IMG/VR virus record: IMGVR_UViG_3300036979_000078 | Coordinates: 1-34,288 of that record | DNA: 34,288 nucleotides | From: a virus | Direction: 5' to 3' (one strand) | Shown: piece after piece, positions 1 to 7,098 of the stretch | Numbering within the stretch: position 1 is the stretch's first letter | Layout: every line of letters begins with the position of its first letter | Notes under the pieces: model-generated | The model's database searches: none | What the model saw: only the letters and a program-made list of their open reading frames with translations | What the model was told of the DNA's origin: nothing | Translations under genes and position numbers: made by a program

Positions 1-127
1 AGATCATCGATATAAAGCCCCGTTGATGGTTCAACCTGATTGCAATCTCTTAATCCAAGTAACGATTCAATGCACATCTGATGGTTATTTTTTTACAAAG
101 ATAAAAAAAGGGAGGCATAAAGCCCCC
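1..127. repeat. Terminal overlap, left copy (circular contig)
   Basis: These 127 bases are identical to the last 127 bases of the window (34162-34288). An exact 127-bp end overlap is what a de Bruijn assembler with k=127 leaves on a circular contig, so the unique genome is 34,161 bp. Positions 1-77 duplicate the first codons of the Cys-rich virion gene that starts at 34238; they are not a second gene. A true short terminal repeat is possible but less likely, because the segment runs from inside a coding region into a terminator. Confidence 0.93.
96..103 (-). promoter_or_regulatory. Promoter -7 box upstream of the Cys-rich virion gene
   Basis: TATCTTTG on the minus strand, matching the Bacteroidota TAnnTTTG element, 18 nt before the ATG at 77 (same as 34238; second copy of the box at 34257-34264). 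It abuts the T-run of the preceding terminator, so the -33 region would lie inside the hairpin. No clear TTTG is seen there. Confidence 0.65.
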
Positions 128-130
128 CCC
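103..130 (-). terminator. Rho-independent terminator after the major capsid gene
   Basis: Read on the minus strand: a G-rich arm, a short UUUAU loop, a GCCUCCC arm, then seven Ts (complement of 103-109). The stem is about 7 bp with one G-U pair. It lies ~85 nt past the capsid stop and ends where the next promoter begins. Confidence 0.85.
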
Positions 131-139
131 TCTTATTCG

Positions 140-210
140 GTTGATAGATAATCAACTCCGTCTTGGGTTAACAAATCCTGATCGTCTTGCGTGATCAAGG
201 CTGTTAACCC
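140..210 (-). other. Two hairpins in the capsid 3' UTR
   Basis: Between the capsid stop (213-215) and the terminator the transcript can fold two further hairpins. The first is long: GGGTTAAC at 203-210 pairs perfectly with GTTAACCC at 165-172, and inside it 191-200 pairs with 177-183 with one bulge. The second pairs 140-145 with 151-156 around a 5-nt loop. No open frame fills this stretch. A role in 3'-end protection or attenuation is inference. Confidence 0.6.
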
Positions 211-212
211 GA

Positions 213-1256
213 TTACGGGTTTACGATTGTAACGCAGTTTACGTAGTTCACACCTGAGAACTTATCGCCTGCCTCGTAGATGTCAGTTGGAAGCGTTACG
301 ATCTTGCCCGTTGTAGTCAATACAATAGACAAGTTACCGCAATCATCCTTCATCGTAAGATCACATGGCACTCCCGCAGGGGTGAACACCAAAGTCTTAG
401 AGTAGTTTGATCCTGCCGTTGGAGTGATGCCAGTGTTCCAATCTGCCAAGTTGAATGACAACCACTGGATCGCTCCTGCTGTTGTAACCAACGCTTTAGA
501 TTGAGATCCTTGTGCAGCAGCCAAGCGAGAATCGTAAGCGAATCCGAAGCCGTTTTGCTGAGTAATAGCCAATAGATCGATGCCGTACTGAGTGCAGCAT
601 CCCGCAGCCATCGCATTAGCGTAACGCTGCATAGCAGCACCACCGAAAGCAACTGGAGCAGCAGGATAGTTCGCCATTCTTGTCGCTTGCTGAATGTCAG
701 CGATAGCAAAAGCATTAGGCTCATTTGCTCCGTTCATTGTAGCTACTTGCAAACAATCGCTAGATACAGTGTAGAAACCTTCTACATCAGTACCCCAATT
801 ACCGATCTCAGCAACCGCTTGAACAGCAGCAGCAGAAGCAACCTTGCGATCAATTACATCCATCAAACGCATAACGCTTTCAAGAACATAACGGCTGTTC
901 TCTTGACAATGACGAGCAATGTCAGCAGCATTGATTCGTTGAGAAGCAACATACGTATCAGTAACATCAACTGTGTAAGTCGTTGTTGAATCACCGTATG
1001 TGTTAGTAGATGTACAAGTAAGGATATCTGCTCCCTCTTCTACTTCTGTTTCTGGCAAACGCTGAATCCAACGTGCTTGAACAGTCTTTAACTTACCGTT
1101 GCCAGGAGCAACTTCAGTGCGGATTAATTTTGAGTTTTCAGGTGAAAGCAAGAACTCCAAAAAAGGAAGTTGCTCACGCTGACCTACCTCAATGAATAGT
1201 TCGCCCAATGACATTTGCACATTAGGGCATTCAGATAGTATTCTTGAAATTGACAT
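213..1256 (-). CDS. Probable major capsid protein (347 aa)
   Basis: Most likely the major capsid protein. No diagnostic motif is visible; the call rests on size (347 aa), an alanine/threonine-rich composition with mixed alpha/beta pattern, and position downstream of portal, MuF-like and scaffold-like genes. It is preceded by a terminator (1376-1410) and its own promoter (1355-1362), has a leader of about 90 nt, and is followed by a second terminator (103-130). It is thus a single-gene transcription unit, as expected for the most abundant virion protein. The leader ends ACACAATTCAAATCATC before ATG, close to the leaders of two early genes. Fold (HK97 or other) cannot be stated from sequence alone. 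Alternative: another abundant structural protein. Confidence 0.75.
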   Translation of the reverse strand: MSISRILSECPNVQMSLGELFIEVGQREQLPFLEFLLSPENSKLIRTEVAPGNGKLKTVQARWIQRLPETEVEEGADILTCTSTNTYGDSTTTYTVDVTDTYVASQRINAADIARHCQENSRYVLESVMRLMDVIDRKVASAAAVQAVAEIGNWGTDVEGFYTVSSDCLQVATMNGANEPNAFAIADIQQATRMANYPAAPVAFGGAAMQRYANAMAAGCCTQYGIDLLAITQQNGFGFAYDSRLAAAQGSQSKALVTTAGAIQWLSFNLADWNTGITPTAGSNYSKTLVFTPAGVPCDLTMKDDCGNLSIVLTTTGKIVTLPTDIYEAGDKFSGVNYVNCVTIVNP

Positions 1257-1354
1257 GATGATTTGAATTGTGTAGTTAGCAGCGATTAATAGGCTTGCTG
1301 CATTCGCCTACATTGCCATTATAAGTGATGGCTCACTACATCATCATAGTGCCA

Positions 1355-1362
1355 CAAAGATA
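1355..1362 (-). promoter_or_regulatory. Promoter -7 box of the major capsid gene
   Basis: TATCTTTG on the minus strand, 98 nt before the capsid ATG. It follows directly on the AT-rich tail of the terminator at 1376-1410. No good TTTG is seen at -33; the upstream region is T/A-rich. The ~95-nt untranslated leader contains no competing long frame. Confidence 0.7.
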
Positions 1363-1375
1363 GTGATTATTATTA

Positions 1376-1410
1376 AAAATAAAAAGGGAGCGAGCATTGC
1401 TGCCACTCCC
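1376..1410 (-). terminator. Terminator between the 90-aa gene and the capsid gene
   Basis: On the minus strand, GGGAGTGG (1403-1410) pairs with CTCGCTCCC (1386-1394) through about 8 bp including two G-U pairs, followed by TTTTTATTTTT (1375-1385). It separates the scaffold transcript from the capsid unit. Confidence 0.85.
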
Positions 1411-1442
1411 CTTTATTTGTCTAACCTAAAACGACTGAGTTA

Positions 1443-1450
1443 CAAAGATA
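1443..1450 (-). promoter_or_regulatory. Promoter in the tail of the 90-aa gene
   Basis: TATCTTTG directly downstream of the stop codon at 1451-1453. A TTTG -33 box lies 20 nt upstream (1471-1474), followed by GCAGAATC as in the early promoters. Both boxes and spacing fit the Bacteroidota consensus. The terminator at 1376-1410 lies only ~35-60 nt downstream, so the product would be a short RNA unless there is read-through. Confidence 0.65.
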
Positions 1451-1723
1451 TTAAGGTAGATCGATTCTGCCAAAAAAAGGTTTGTCGCTCACTGACCGCT
1501 TGCCCTCACAACTCCACAACTGCCTCGCCCACCAATTAGCCGATCCTCTCGGAGATGGGATGCCATTGCTGCGAGCGCAGTATGAATTCCCTGCATCAGT
1601 GCCGGGATTGATTCGATAACCTTCCGCACCAAAATGGATCTCGTTACCTTCATCATCTACCGCCTTATATTTCTTACCGGAACGATCAGAGGATGTAACA
1701 TTGAAACCTTCATACATTGGCAT
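1451..1723 (-). CDS. Phage protein of unknown function near the capsid (90 aa)
   Basis: A small soluble protein starting 12 nt after the scaffold stop. It contains a KKYKAVDDEGNEIHFGAEGY stretch (residues ~17-36), then SYCARSNG and a Trp/Cys-rich C-terminus (WWARQLWSCEGKRS). This pattern resembles small proteins that often sit beside capsid genes in phages (DUF5754-like, from memory). Function unknown; a virion or assembly role is inferred from context only. The stop codon is followed at once by a promoter and then a terminator, so this is the last gene of the scaffold transcript. Confidence 0.75.
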   Translation of the reverse strand: MPMYEGFNVTSSDRSGKKYKAVDDEGNEIHFGAEGYRINPGTDAGNSYCARSNGIPSPRGSANWWARQLWSCEGKRSVSDKPFFGRIDLP

Positions 1724-1735
1724 GGCAGATCGTTT

Positions 1736-2557
1736 TTATTTTGTGTAGAATCTTGGATTGATACCTCTCATCTTTTTATCTGACTGAGGTTCGAGTTGTG
1801 GAATCACAGCACCTTGCCTTACCACTCGCTGCCCTGCTGATGGGTTCTTCATTATGATCCCTGCCGCTGCTGCTTCCTGCAATAGCACATCAGACAAGTT
1901 CAAGAATGATCCTGCTTTGTCTTTGCTCTTCAATCGCTCTCCGCTTGTCTTGTCTTTAACGATCATTGCCCCATCCTCTTCGATGTCGATTGCATACTTC
2001 TCGCCAATGGTAGCCTTGAATCCTTTGATAGTGTATTCATTCACAGTTGGATCAAGCTTGATGGCAGATAACTCACGCTCGAAGGTATTGCTGATCTTGG
2101 CTTGCTTCTGCTCCTCTACCACCTTAATCTTGAATTGATCGAACTGGTTGATCGCTTCTTGTCTTGCTGTGTCGATCTCAGTGAGTTTCTTTTCAAGTGT
2201 CTTGTGCTTCTTTTCCCATTCCTTCACAAGTTCATCCGATCCCGTTTGAGATGCTCGTTGCTGCCACTCCTCCTGCTGCTTCTCATAGTTCTCTCTTGCC
2301 CGATCTGCTGCTTGGCGGATCACATCCTGCGCTTTCTTGTCTTTGAAATCATCCTCAGTCAATAAAACTCCGAACGGTTCAAAGGCTCGTTTGGCTGCTT
2401 GATGGATCGTGCCGTTGATCTTGCCGATCTTATCATTCAACTCCTTAGAGTTAACCCATTGATCTTGGAATTTATCCTTCGCTTCTTCGAGGTTTTCTGC
2501 TTCGCTTAGGTTTAGGAAGTTCACTAATTCCAGTGCTTCCTCTGCTTTCATTGCCAT
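1736..2557 (-). CDS. Probable capsid scaffolding protein (273 aa)
   Basis: Charged, strongly helical protein with a central coiled coil (roughly residues 75-155, rich in E, K, Q) and a small basic C-terminus (KKMRGINPRFYTK). Highly charged coiled coil with a basic tail directly before the capsid gene is the usual architecture of phage scaffolds (GP20-like minor structural/scaffold families). No protease domain is recognisable, so maturation cleavage cannot be inferred. Its start lies inside the preceding 68-aa gene (86-nt overlap). It is probably transcribed from the promoter at 2686-2693 and ends at the terminator at 1376-1410 together with the 90-aa gene. Confidence 0.75.
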   Translation of the reverse strand: MAMKAEEALELVNFLNLSEAENLEEAKDKFQDQWVNSKELNDKIGKINGTIHQAAKRAFEPFGVLLTEDDFKDKKAQDVIRQAADRARENYEKQQEEWQQRASQTGSDELVKEWEKKHKTLEKKLTEIDTARQEAINQFDQFKIKVVEEQKQAKISNTFERELSAIKLDPTVNEYTIKGFKATIGEKYAIDIEEDGAMIVKDKTSGERLKSKDKAGSFLNLSDVLLQEAAAAGIIMKNPSAGQRVVRQGAVIPQLEPQSDKKMRGINPRFYTK

Positions 2558-2678
2558 ATAAATTAGGTGTTTCTATTGGTTTCAATTTGCACTCTCTACC
2601 GCCTTTCTTAATAAGGTAGTCAGCAACCAATTCAGTCGCATGCACTATACTACCATCGGCAAGTATTATGAATTTCAT
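2472..2678 (-). CDS. Small protein overlapping the scaffold start (68 aa)
   Basis: Starts 7 nt after a TATCTTTG box, so its mRNA has almost no leader. The N-terminus (MKFIILADGSIVHATELVAD) resembles small phage head-module proteins that begin with a beta hairpin and a 'DGT..V..T' motif; the C-terminus is basic (PKPKRSRKPRRSEG). The last ~29 codons overprint the scaffold N-terminus in another frame. Function unknown. The first 39 codons are convincing; the overlapping part is plausible because related proteins also end in Lys/Arg-rich tails, but this was judged from memory. Confidence 0.6.
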   Translation of the reverse strand: MKFIILADGSIVHATELVADYLIKKGGRECKLKPIETPNLYGNESRGSTGISELPKPKRSRKPRRSEG

Positions 2679-2685
2679 TCTCCCA

Positions 2686-2713
2686 CAAAGATAGCAATTA
2701 TTTGATTCTGCAA
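2686..2713 (-). promoter_or_regulatory. Promoter for the small gene and scaffold
   Basis: TATCTTTG (2686-2693) with TTGCAGAATCAAA (2701-2713) upstream; TTG-to-TA spacing is 17 nt. The -33 box matches the one used by three early promoters. It lies directly behind the stop codon of the MuF-like gene. Confidence 0.75.
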
Positions 2714-3625
2714 TCAGTCGATGAAGCCTTCAGCCCTCGCTCTTGCCTTGACTGATTCTGGAACTTTACGATCAGGGATAGGAATGAGATAGTGCCTGCA
2801 ATTCCAACCACCAACAAAAGTGAAGATTGACTTGCTATCAGTGCCATCGATTCGCCCTGCCCAAGTGCCATCTCTAATATCATTCAAGCCTCCGCTATTC
2901 TTGCCATCGCCCCAAGCCTCGATCTCGCCACGATGGTAGATACCATTCTCCCGATGAGCGCAGAAAGGTCTTGTCGTGTCGATCTCACCTCCTAAGTATT
3001 CAAACCACTCAACCCCTAACTCCTGATTGATGGCTGCGGAATATGATCGATCTGCCACCGCCTGCGCTGTTGTTGCAGTGGTCTTGATGTTAGCCAATAA
3101 CCGCCCATCGTTTGCCTCTGTTCCTATCACAATTCCTTCCAATGCCACCACTGCTTCTCTTAGTGGGGCACGAGCAGCGATGTTGGTTGTTAGCTGTTCC
3201 AAGAATGGTTGAGTAAATCTCTGATCCAAGCCACTCCCATAAAAGGCATTGATGGCATTCTGCTTTGATATTCTTAGTAGTTGCTTCTGTGCTTCTGTTG
3301 GCTCGAATGCCGATTCAAAAGTCTGAGCAATTTCATTTGTCAAAACCACGCCCTTGTCGATGGAATCTAAAAAGGCTTTCACTGCCTGCCGATAATCATC
3401 ACCCCCCAGAACAATGCGAAGTTGATCTGCTATCGTACCGATTCGCCTGATGTTATTCTCCGTCTGTTCGATGTTACCATTAGCATCCACATCCATCTCA
3501 TCAAGCAAAGGGCGGATAGTACGCCACGCCTCTGCCTGAGTTTTAACGGCTGCCGTTGCAAGCCTCTCAGGGGTTTGCTCGAACAGTTTAATCTTCTGCT
3601 TTACAAGTTCATCAAACGATGCCAT
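2714..3625 (-). CDS. MuF-like head morphogenesis protein (303 aa)
   Basis: N-terminal ~200 residues are helical. The C-terminal ~95 residues carry the pattern of the phage Mu F-like head morphogenesis domain: LGGEIDTTRPFCAHR, then HRGEIEAW, WAGRI, and a closing FVGGWNCRHYLIPI, with the paired Cys/His residues typical of that domain. Such proteins are minor capsid components, encoded next to the portal, that help assemble the head and may enter the cell with DNA. The start overlaps the portal stop by 14 nt in another frame, supporting coupled translation. Confidence 0.8.
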   Translation of the reverse strand: MASFDELVKQKIKLFEQTPERLATAAVKTQAEAWRTIRPLLDEMDVDANGNIEQTENNIRRIGTIADQLRIVLGGDDYRQAVKAFLDSIDKGVVLTNEIAQTFESAFEPTEAQKQLLRISKQNAINAFYGSGLDQRFTQPFLEQLTTNIAARAPLREAVVALEGIVIGTEANDGRLLANIKTTATTAQAVADRSYSAAINQELGVEWFEYLGGEIDTTRPFCAHRENGIYHRGEIEAWGDGKNSGGLNDIRDGTWAGRIDGTDSKSIFTFVGGWNCRHYLIPIPDRKVPESVKARARAEGFID

Positions 3626-5522
3626 TCAATAGGTCTTGCTGTGCTTGTTGGATAGGATCTAAAGTCTCAGCGATCTTCGCTGCTGCCAAGTTACGCAGTG
3701 CAATCACTTGCTCATTCATTGGTAGATCAGTGAACTTCTGAACATCGCCCGTAGGTATGAACTCCCTGATCAACTCCATCACTAACTGAGGTGCTGAATG
3801 GTGAAGTACATCCTGCCACTTCTCAACCGTTCCATTTGCCACCCTTGCCACGATGTCGGCACTACTCATTAGCAGTAACTCATCGGCATTGATGATAAGA
3901 TCGTAGATTGCACTGGTTTCTTCATCAGTATAATGGATCGCTCGGATGTAGTTGTAAACATTAGAGAAGGTAATCGATGGCGGTACTCCTGCTTTCACAC
4001 CTTCGCTGATCACTGCCAAGTAATCTGATGGGGTGCTGATGTCGAATGATGTTGGATAGACAAGATTAACACCTCCAAAGTTTTCACCGTAGCGCATCTT
4101 GCCCATTGTTACAAGGCAAAACTCATACAAAGTGAATATCTGATCGGAGATAGGCTTGATGAAAGCATACAATGATCTTAGCTTGTTAAGTGATCCCGTT
4201 GCAGTAGAAGCCTCGCCAATCGTTCCTGATTCATCTGATGATGGTAGGTGCAATATCCTTCTCGACTTAGCCATCTGTTGCTCGATCTCAGTGCGCAGGA
4301 AGTTGAGCGTGTCCATTGGCGGTGATACAAACTTTAAGTATTCGCCACTTAAAGAACTATCGCCATCGCTCAATGAAGTCTTAGGCTTAATAAGTAGCAT
4401 ACCGGTAGGAGAGAATCTCGACTTAACTCCCGATCCTGAGCAACTGCCACAAGTGCGATAGCCTCCATTGATTGCATCGAAGATCTGACCGTCTTGGCAT
4501 TTGTTACCTTCCCGATCAATAAACTCGCAGATCTCGCCTAATGCAACCATAAACGGGAACGCTGATGTTGCCTTGCTGATTTGCAAGTACGATTCATCAA
4601 GCACCACCTGATCCAACAAAGGCACTGCGGTGATAAATGGAGATTGAAAGGCAATGCTGTTGCCGATCATCTGCGGTGTACCTTCCAACTTATGACATGG
4701 CACATAGCCAAGATTGTGTTGGTAGTAAAGCACTGGCTCGGAGAACTCCATGTCAGACTTCTTGCCTACCTGATAAATCTTATAGATCGCCTCACTGTCG
4801 TAAAGTTCAAGCACAATACCAGACTTCTCAGTCTTGCTTCCAACCTTAATATCTGTGTAGTCATCGCTGATAACAAGATAGTAATGCCCAAAGTCTTGAC
4901 CGACAATCCGCTTGCAAGAATAATACTCTGGCATCGGGCGAATCAACTCATTAGTGATCACTCGTTCGCCATTCTCATCATCCTCATAATCTTCGCTGTA
5001 CTCAGGCTCGATGGCGATGATACCGTTTGGATCAATCAACTTCAAAGTCGGAACTAAGTTCTTAACGAACATTTCAAGTGAGCCAAACTTCTCGATCTCC
5101 ATGTTCACGTATCGCTCGAAGGTATCTTCACCAAAGATCGGCTCTACCTCCTGAGCATATCTGATCGACCAATTCTGATCTGCAAAAGCCCTGCTGATGG
5201 TAGCCTTAAAATCTTCAAATACTGACAAGGTTGTAGGCTTGTAGTTGGCTTTGATATAGGCTGCTTGTGCATCGGTTTGATTTGGCGCACGAACGCTTAA
5301 CAGATGCGATGGATAGATGTCAGGTCTTGCGTGAGGCAGGATTGAATCGTACATCTTAGCAGCGTAGTTGTAGCCCTCCCAATACTCAGGGTATTGAGTA
5401 ACACCCACTCGCTCCTTCGTGATTGGATTGATTGGTGATCTTGTCGACTGATTCTCCCACTGCTTGTGAAGCTTGGCGAATCGGTTAACGATCTTATTGA
5501 TCTCTTCGGTAGATAGTGCCAT
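3612..5522 (-). CDS. Portal protein (636 aa)
   Basis: Portal: the dodecameric ring at the capsid vertex through which DNA is packaged. Evidence is length, position directly before a MuF-like gene, and a portal-like mixed fold with a long helical region rich in Q, K and R (about residues 395-480). A Cys-rich insert near residues 325-365 (CEFIDREGNKC, then CGSCSGSG) looks like a small zinc-binding or disulfide knot; from memory this recurs in Bacteroidota phage portals. Start chosen at the ATG in TAATG, where the stop of the 25-aa gene overlaps by one base. Confidence 0.82.
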   Translation of the reverse strand: MALSTEEINKIVNRFAKLHKQWENQSTRSPINPITKERVGVTQYPEYWEGYNYAAKMYDSILPHARPDIYPSHLLSVRAPNQTDAQAAYIKANYKPTTLSVFEDFKATISRAFADQNWSIRYAQEVEPIFGEDTFERYVNMEIEKFGSLEMFVKNLVPTLKLIDPNGIIAIEPEYSEDYEDDENGERVITNELIRPMPEYYSCKRIVGQDFGHYYLVISDDYTDIKVGSKTEKSGIVLELYDSEAIYKIYQVGKKSDMEFSEPVLYYQHNLGYVPCHKLEGTPQMIGNSIAFQSPFITAVPLLDQVVLDESYLQISKATSAFPFMVALGEICEFIDREGNKCQDGQIFDAINGGYRTCGSCSGSGVKSRFSPTGMLLIKPKTSLSDGDSSLSGEYLKFVSPPMDTLNFLRTEIEQQMAKSRRILHLPSSDESGTIGEASTATGSLNKLRSLYAFIKPISDQIFTLYEFCLVTMGKMRYGENFGGVNLVYPTSFDISTPSDYLAVISEGVKAGVPPSITFSNVYNYIRAIHYTDEETSAIYDLIINADELLLMSSADIVARVANGTVEKWQDVLHHSAPQLVMELIREFIPTGDVQKFTDLPMNEQVIALRNLAAAKIAETLDPIQQAQQDLLNGIV

Positions 5523-5599
5523 TACGCAACTGCTTTAGTAGATGGTTTGTCTATGATGTTTGAGCCACAACTCTTGGATCTGCAATAGTTCGGTTTCAT
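5522..5599 (-). CDS. 25-aa microprotein in front of the portal gene
   Basis: A 25-codon frame that exactly fills the gap between methyltransferase and portal. Its ATG lies 1 nt after the methyltransferase stop and its TAA shares a base with the portal ATG (TAATG). The peptide begins MKPNYCRSKSCGSN, with a C-x4-C motif. No other frame explains this spacing. It could be a real virion microprotein or a coupling peptide that sets portal translation. Function unknown. Confidence 0.55.
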   Translation of the reverse strand: MKPNYCRSKSCGSNIIDKPSTKAVA

Positions 5600-5600
5600 G

Positions 5601-6167
5601 TTATCGTTGAATTAATGCCAAACCTCTGCCTTCGCTCGTGTTTAGCGTGATTACATTGTATTGATAGTGCTTTGTGTATTTCATCAACTCAGCTACATCA
5701 GGAATGTGGATTGCATCATGGTAAGCGATTACCCCATTCTTTGAGATGATACGCTCAACTTCTTTGAACTCAGGTAAGATGTTAGCCCATGAATGATCGC
5801 CATCAACAAAGATCAGATCAAAGAACTCATCCTCGAATTGGCTCATCACATTGATCGACATTCCCATCAATAGATCAACCACAACACCCGACTTTTTAAG
5901 AACGTGCTTGCGATAGTTGTTAATGTCATTGCCTACATAGTAGCTACCATTGGGCATCGCCTCAATCATCTTGATAGATGTTTCACCCTCGAACACTCCG
6001 ATCTCTAATACTCGCCTTGCTCCAGTCATTGAAATTAAGGCTGCAAGGAAATCAGCAACATCAACTTCACTATTCCAACCATGTCTTGCAACCTCATTGA
6101 ATGTTGGTGTAGTAACTATCTTTTTAGGTCTGCCCTTCTTAGGCTTGTTATCTTCGAGGATCGGCAT
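5601..6167 (-). CDS. Class I SAM-dependent methyltransferase (188 aa)
   Basis: Rossmann-type methyltransferase. Motif I is RRVLEIGVFEGETS (residues 51-64), the ribose-binding acid is D81 (YYVGNDIN), and the motif IV region is DLIFVDGDHSW (117-127) followed by GVIAYHD (145-151). This layout fits the Methyltransf_24 / sugar- or small-molecule O-methyltransferase group rather than a DNA methyltransferase: there is no (D/N/S)PPY motif and no target-recognition domain. The N-terminus has an AT-hook-like KPKKGRPKK. It overlaps the glycosyltransferase by 20 nt, suggesting the two modify the same substrate, for example a glycan. Confidence 0.85.
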   Translation of the reverse strand: MPILEDNKPKKGRPKKIVTTPTFNEVARHGWNSEVDVADFLAALISMTGARRVLEIGVFEGETSIKMIEAMPNGSYYVGNDINNYRKHVLKKSGVVVDLLMGMSINVMSQFEDEFFDLIFVDGDHSWANILPEFKEVERIISKNGVIAYHDAIHIPDVAELMKYTKHYQYNVITLNTSEGRGLALIQR

Positions 6168-7098
6168 GCTTGTTATCTGTGATTCTGTGAATAAAATATT
6201 TATGTAGTTTCCCTTCTTCTTTCATCCATGACTTGAGCATCCGATCCATCCAGTCGATATAGAATGTTGGAGTGAAGCCCTTGCCACCGTAGTAAGATTG
6301 GAAGTAGTATGCTTGTGTAACATCGCCAAAGGACAAGCCCCTGACCATTGCGAAGTGAATGTATCCGATCTCTGCGCTGCCGTTGTTGCCTACTTCAGTA
6401 ACCGCAGGATCAATGCCTAACTTAGCCATTGCGCAGTTCATGTATAACTCATCAGGCTGACCACCGCCCCACTTGCTGCGTAGCTTATTCAATGGGATCG
6501 GGTTATTAAGGAAGTAATCTTGTGCAATCTTATAGAGTGCCAATGCCTTTGCTGACTTCTCGATATATTGAACTGAACTATTGATTGCAGGCAATACCGT
6601 TGATTCATCAAACTTGTAATGCGCCCAGATATCATCAGCCCAAGCCCACTGCATTGAATCGATCTTGCGACCTTTGTCGATTGTGTGATATCCTACCGTA
6701 TGACTTGCATAAGGCTTACCAAGATTAACCAACTCGTCAATCATTGGTTGGATGTCCTTTAGTGCAACTGCATCAACATCGAGATAGATGTTCTTATCAA
6801 AAGGCAAGTAATCGTAAAGGTGAACTTTAGCCTTTGCAGGATCTAATTTCTTGTTAGTGTAAAGATGCTCGTGCTGAATCTCGATGAAGGTATCAATGAC
6901 CTCGTAAAGATCACCGCAATACTTATCAGCATCCTGCCTCGATTCAATCAGGCAAGCAATCTTAACATCCTTATTGAATCGCTTAATTGAATAAGCTAAG
7001 TTATAGGCTGCCCAATAATATTGAGGTCTGCCAAACGCCATAAGCACCACCCCAATCGAGGCAGTGCTTTGGCTTTGTGGTTGTGTTGCCTCTGTCAT
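6148..7098 (-). CDS. Glycosyltransferase, GT-A fold (316 aa)
   Basis: Nucleotide-sugar glycosyltransferase. An N-terminal Rossmann-like start (SIGVVLMAFGRPQYYWAAYN) leads to a DxD metal-binding motif in NIYLDVDAVALKD (D107, D109). The overall pattern resembles GT8-like enzymes, and a WGGGQPDELYMNCAM segment is typical of their acceptor side. The ATG shares one base with the stop of the probable tail tube gene (TAATG), and the 3' end overlaps the methyltransferase. Placement inside the virion operon rather than the early region argues for modifying virion proteins or the late cell surface, not phage DNA. Substrate unknown. Confidence 0.8.
   Translation of the reverse strand: MTEATQPQSQSTASIGVVLMAFGRPQYYWAAYNLAYSIKRFNKDVKIACLIESRQDADKYCGDLYEVIDTFIEIQHEHLYTNKKLDPAKAKVHLYDYLPFDKNIYLDVDAVALKDIQPMIDELVNLGKPYASHTVGYHTIDKGRKIDSMQWAWADDIWAHYKFDESTVLPAINSSVQYIEKSAKALALYKIAQDYFLNNPIPLNKLRSKWGGGQPDELYMNCAMAKLGIDPAVTEVGNNGSAEIGYIHFAMVRGLSFGDVTQAYYFQSYYGGKGFTPTFYIDWMDRMLKSWMKEEGKLHKYFIHRITDNKHADPRR

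Noticed and set aside
1-127. True direct terminal repeat of the virion DNA
   Set aside because: Length equals a standard assembler k, and the segment runs from inside a gene into a terminator. Kept as possible but unlikely.
687-989. Open frames on the + strand here and at many other places (for example 4581-5057, 25384-25722, 21125-21469)
   Set aside because: All lie opposite well-supported minus-strand genes, have low-complexity or unlike-protein sequences, and lack promoters. They are shadows of codon bias.
5601-6167. DNA methyltransferase
   Set aside because: Lacks the (D/N/S)PP(Y/F) motif and a recognition domain; it fits small-molecule or sugar O-methyltransferases better.
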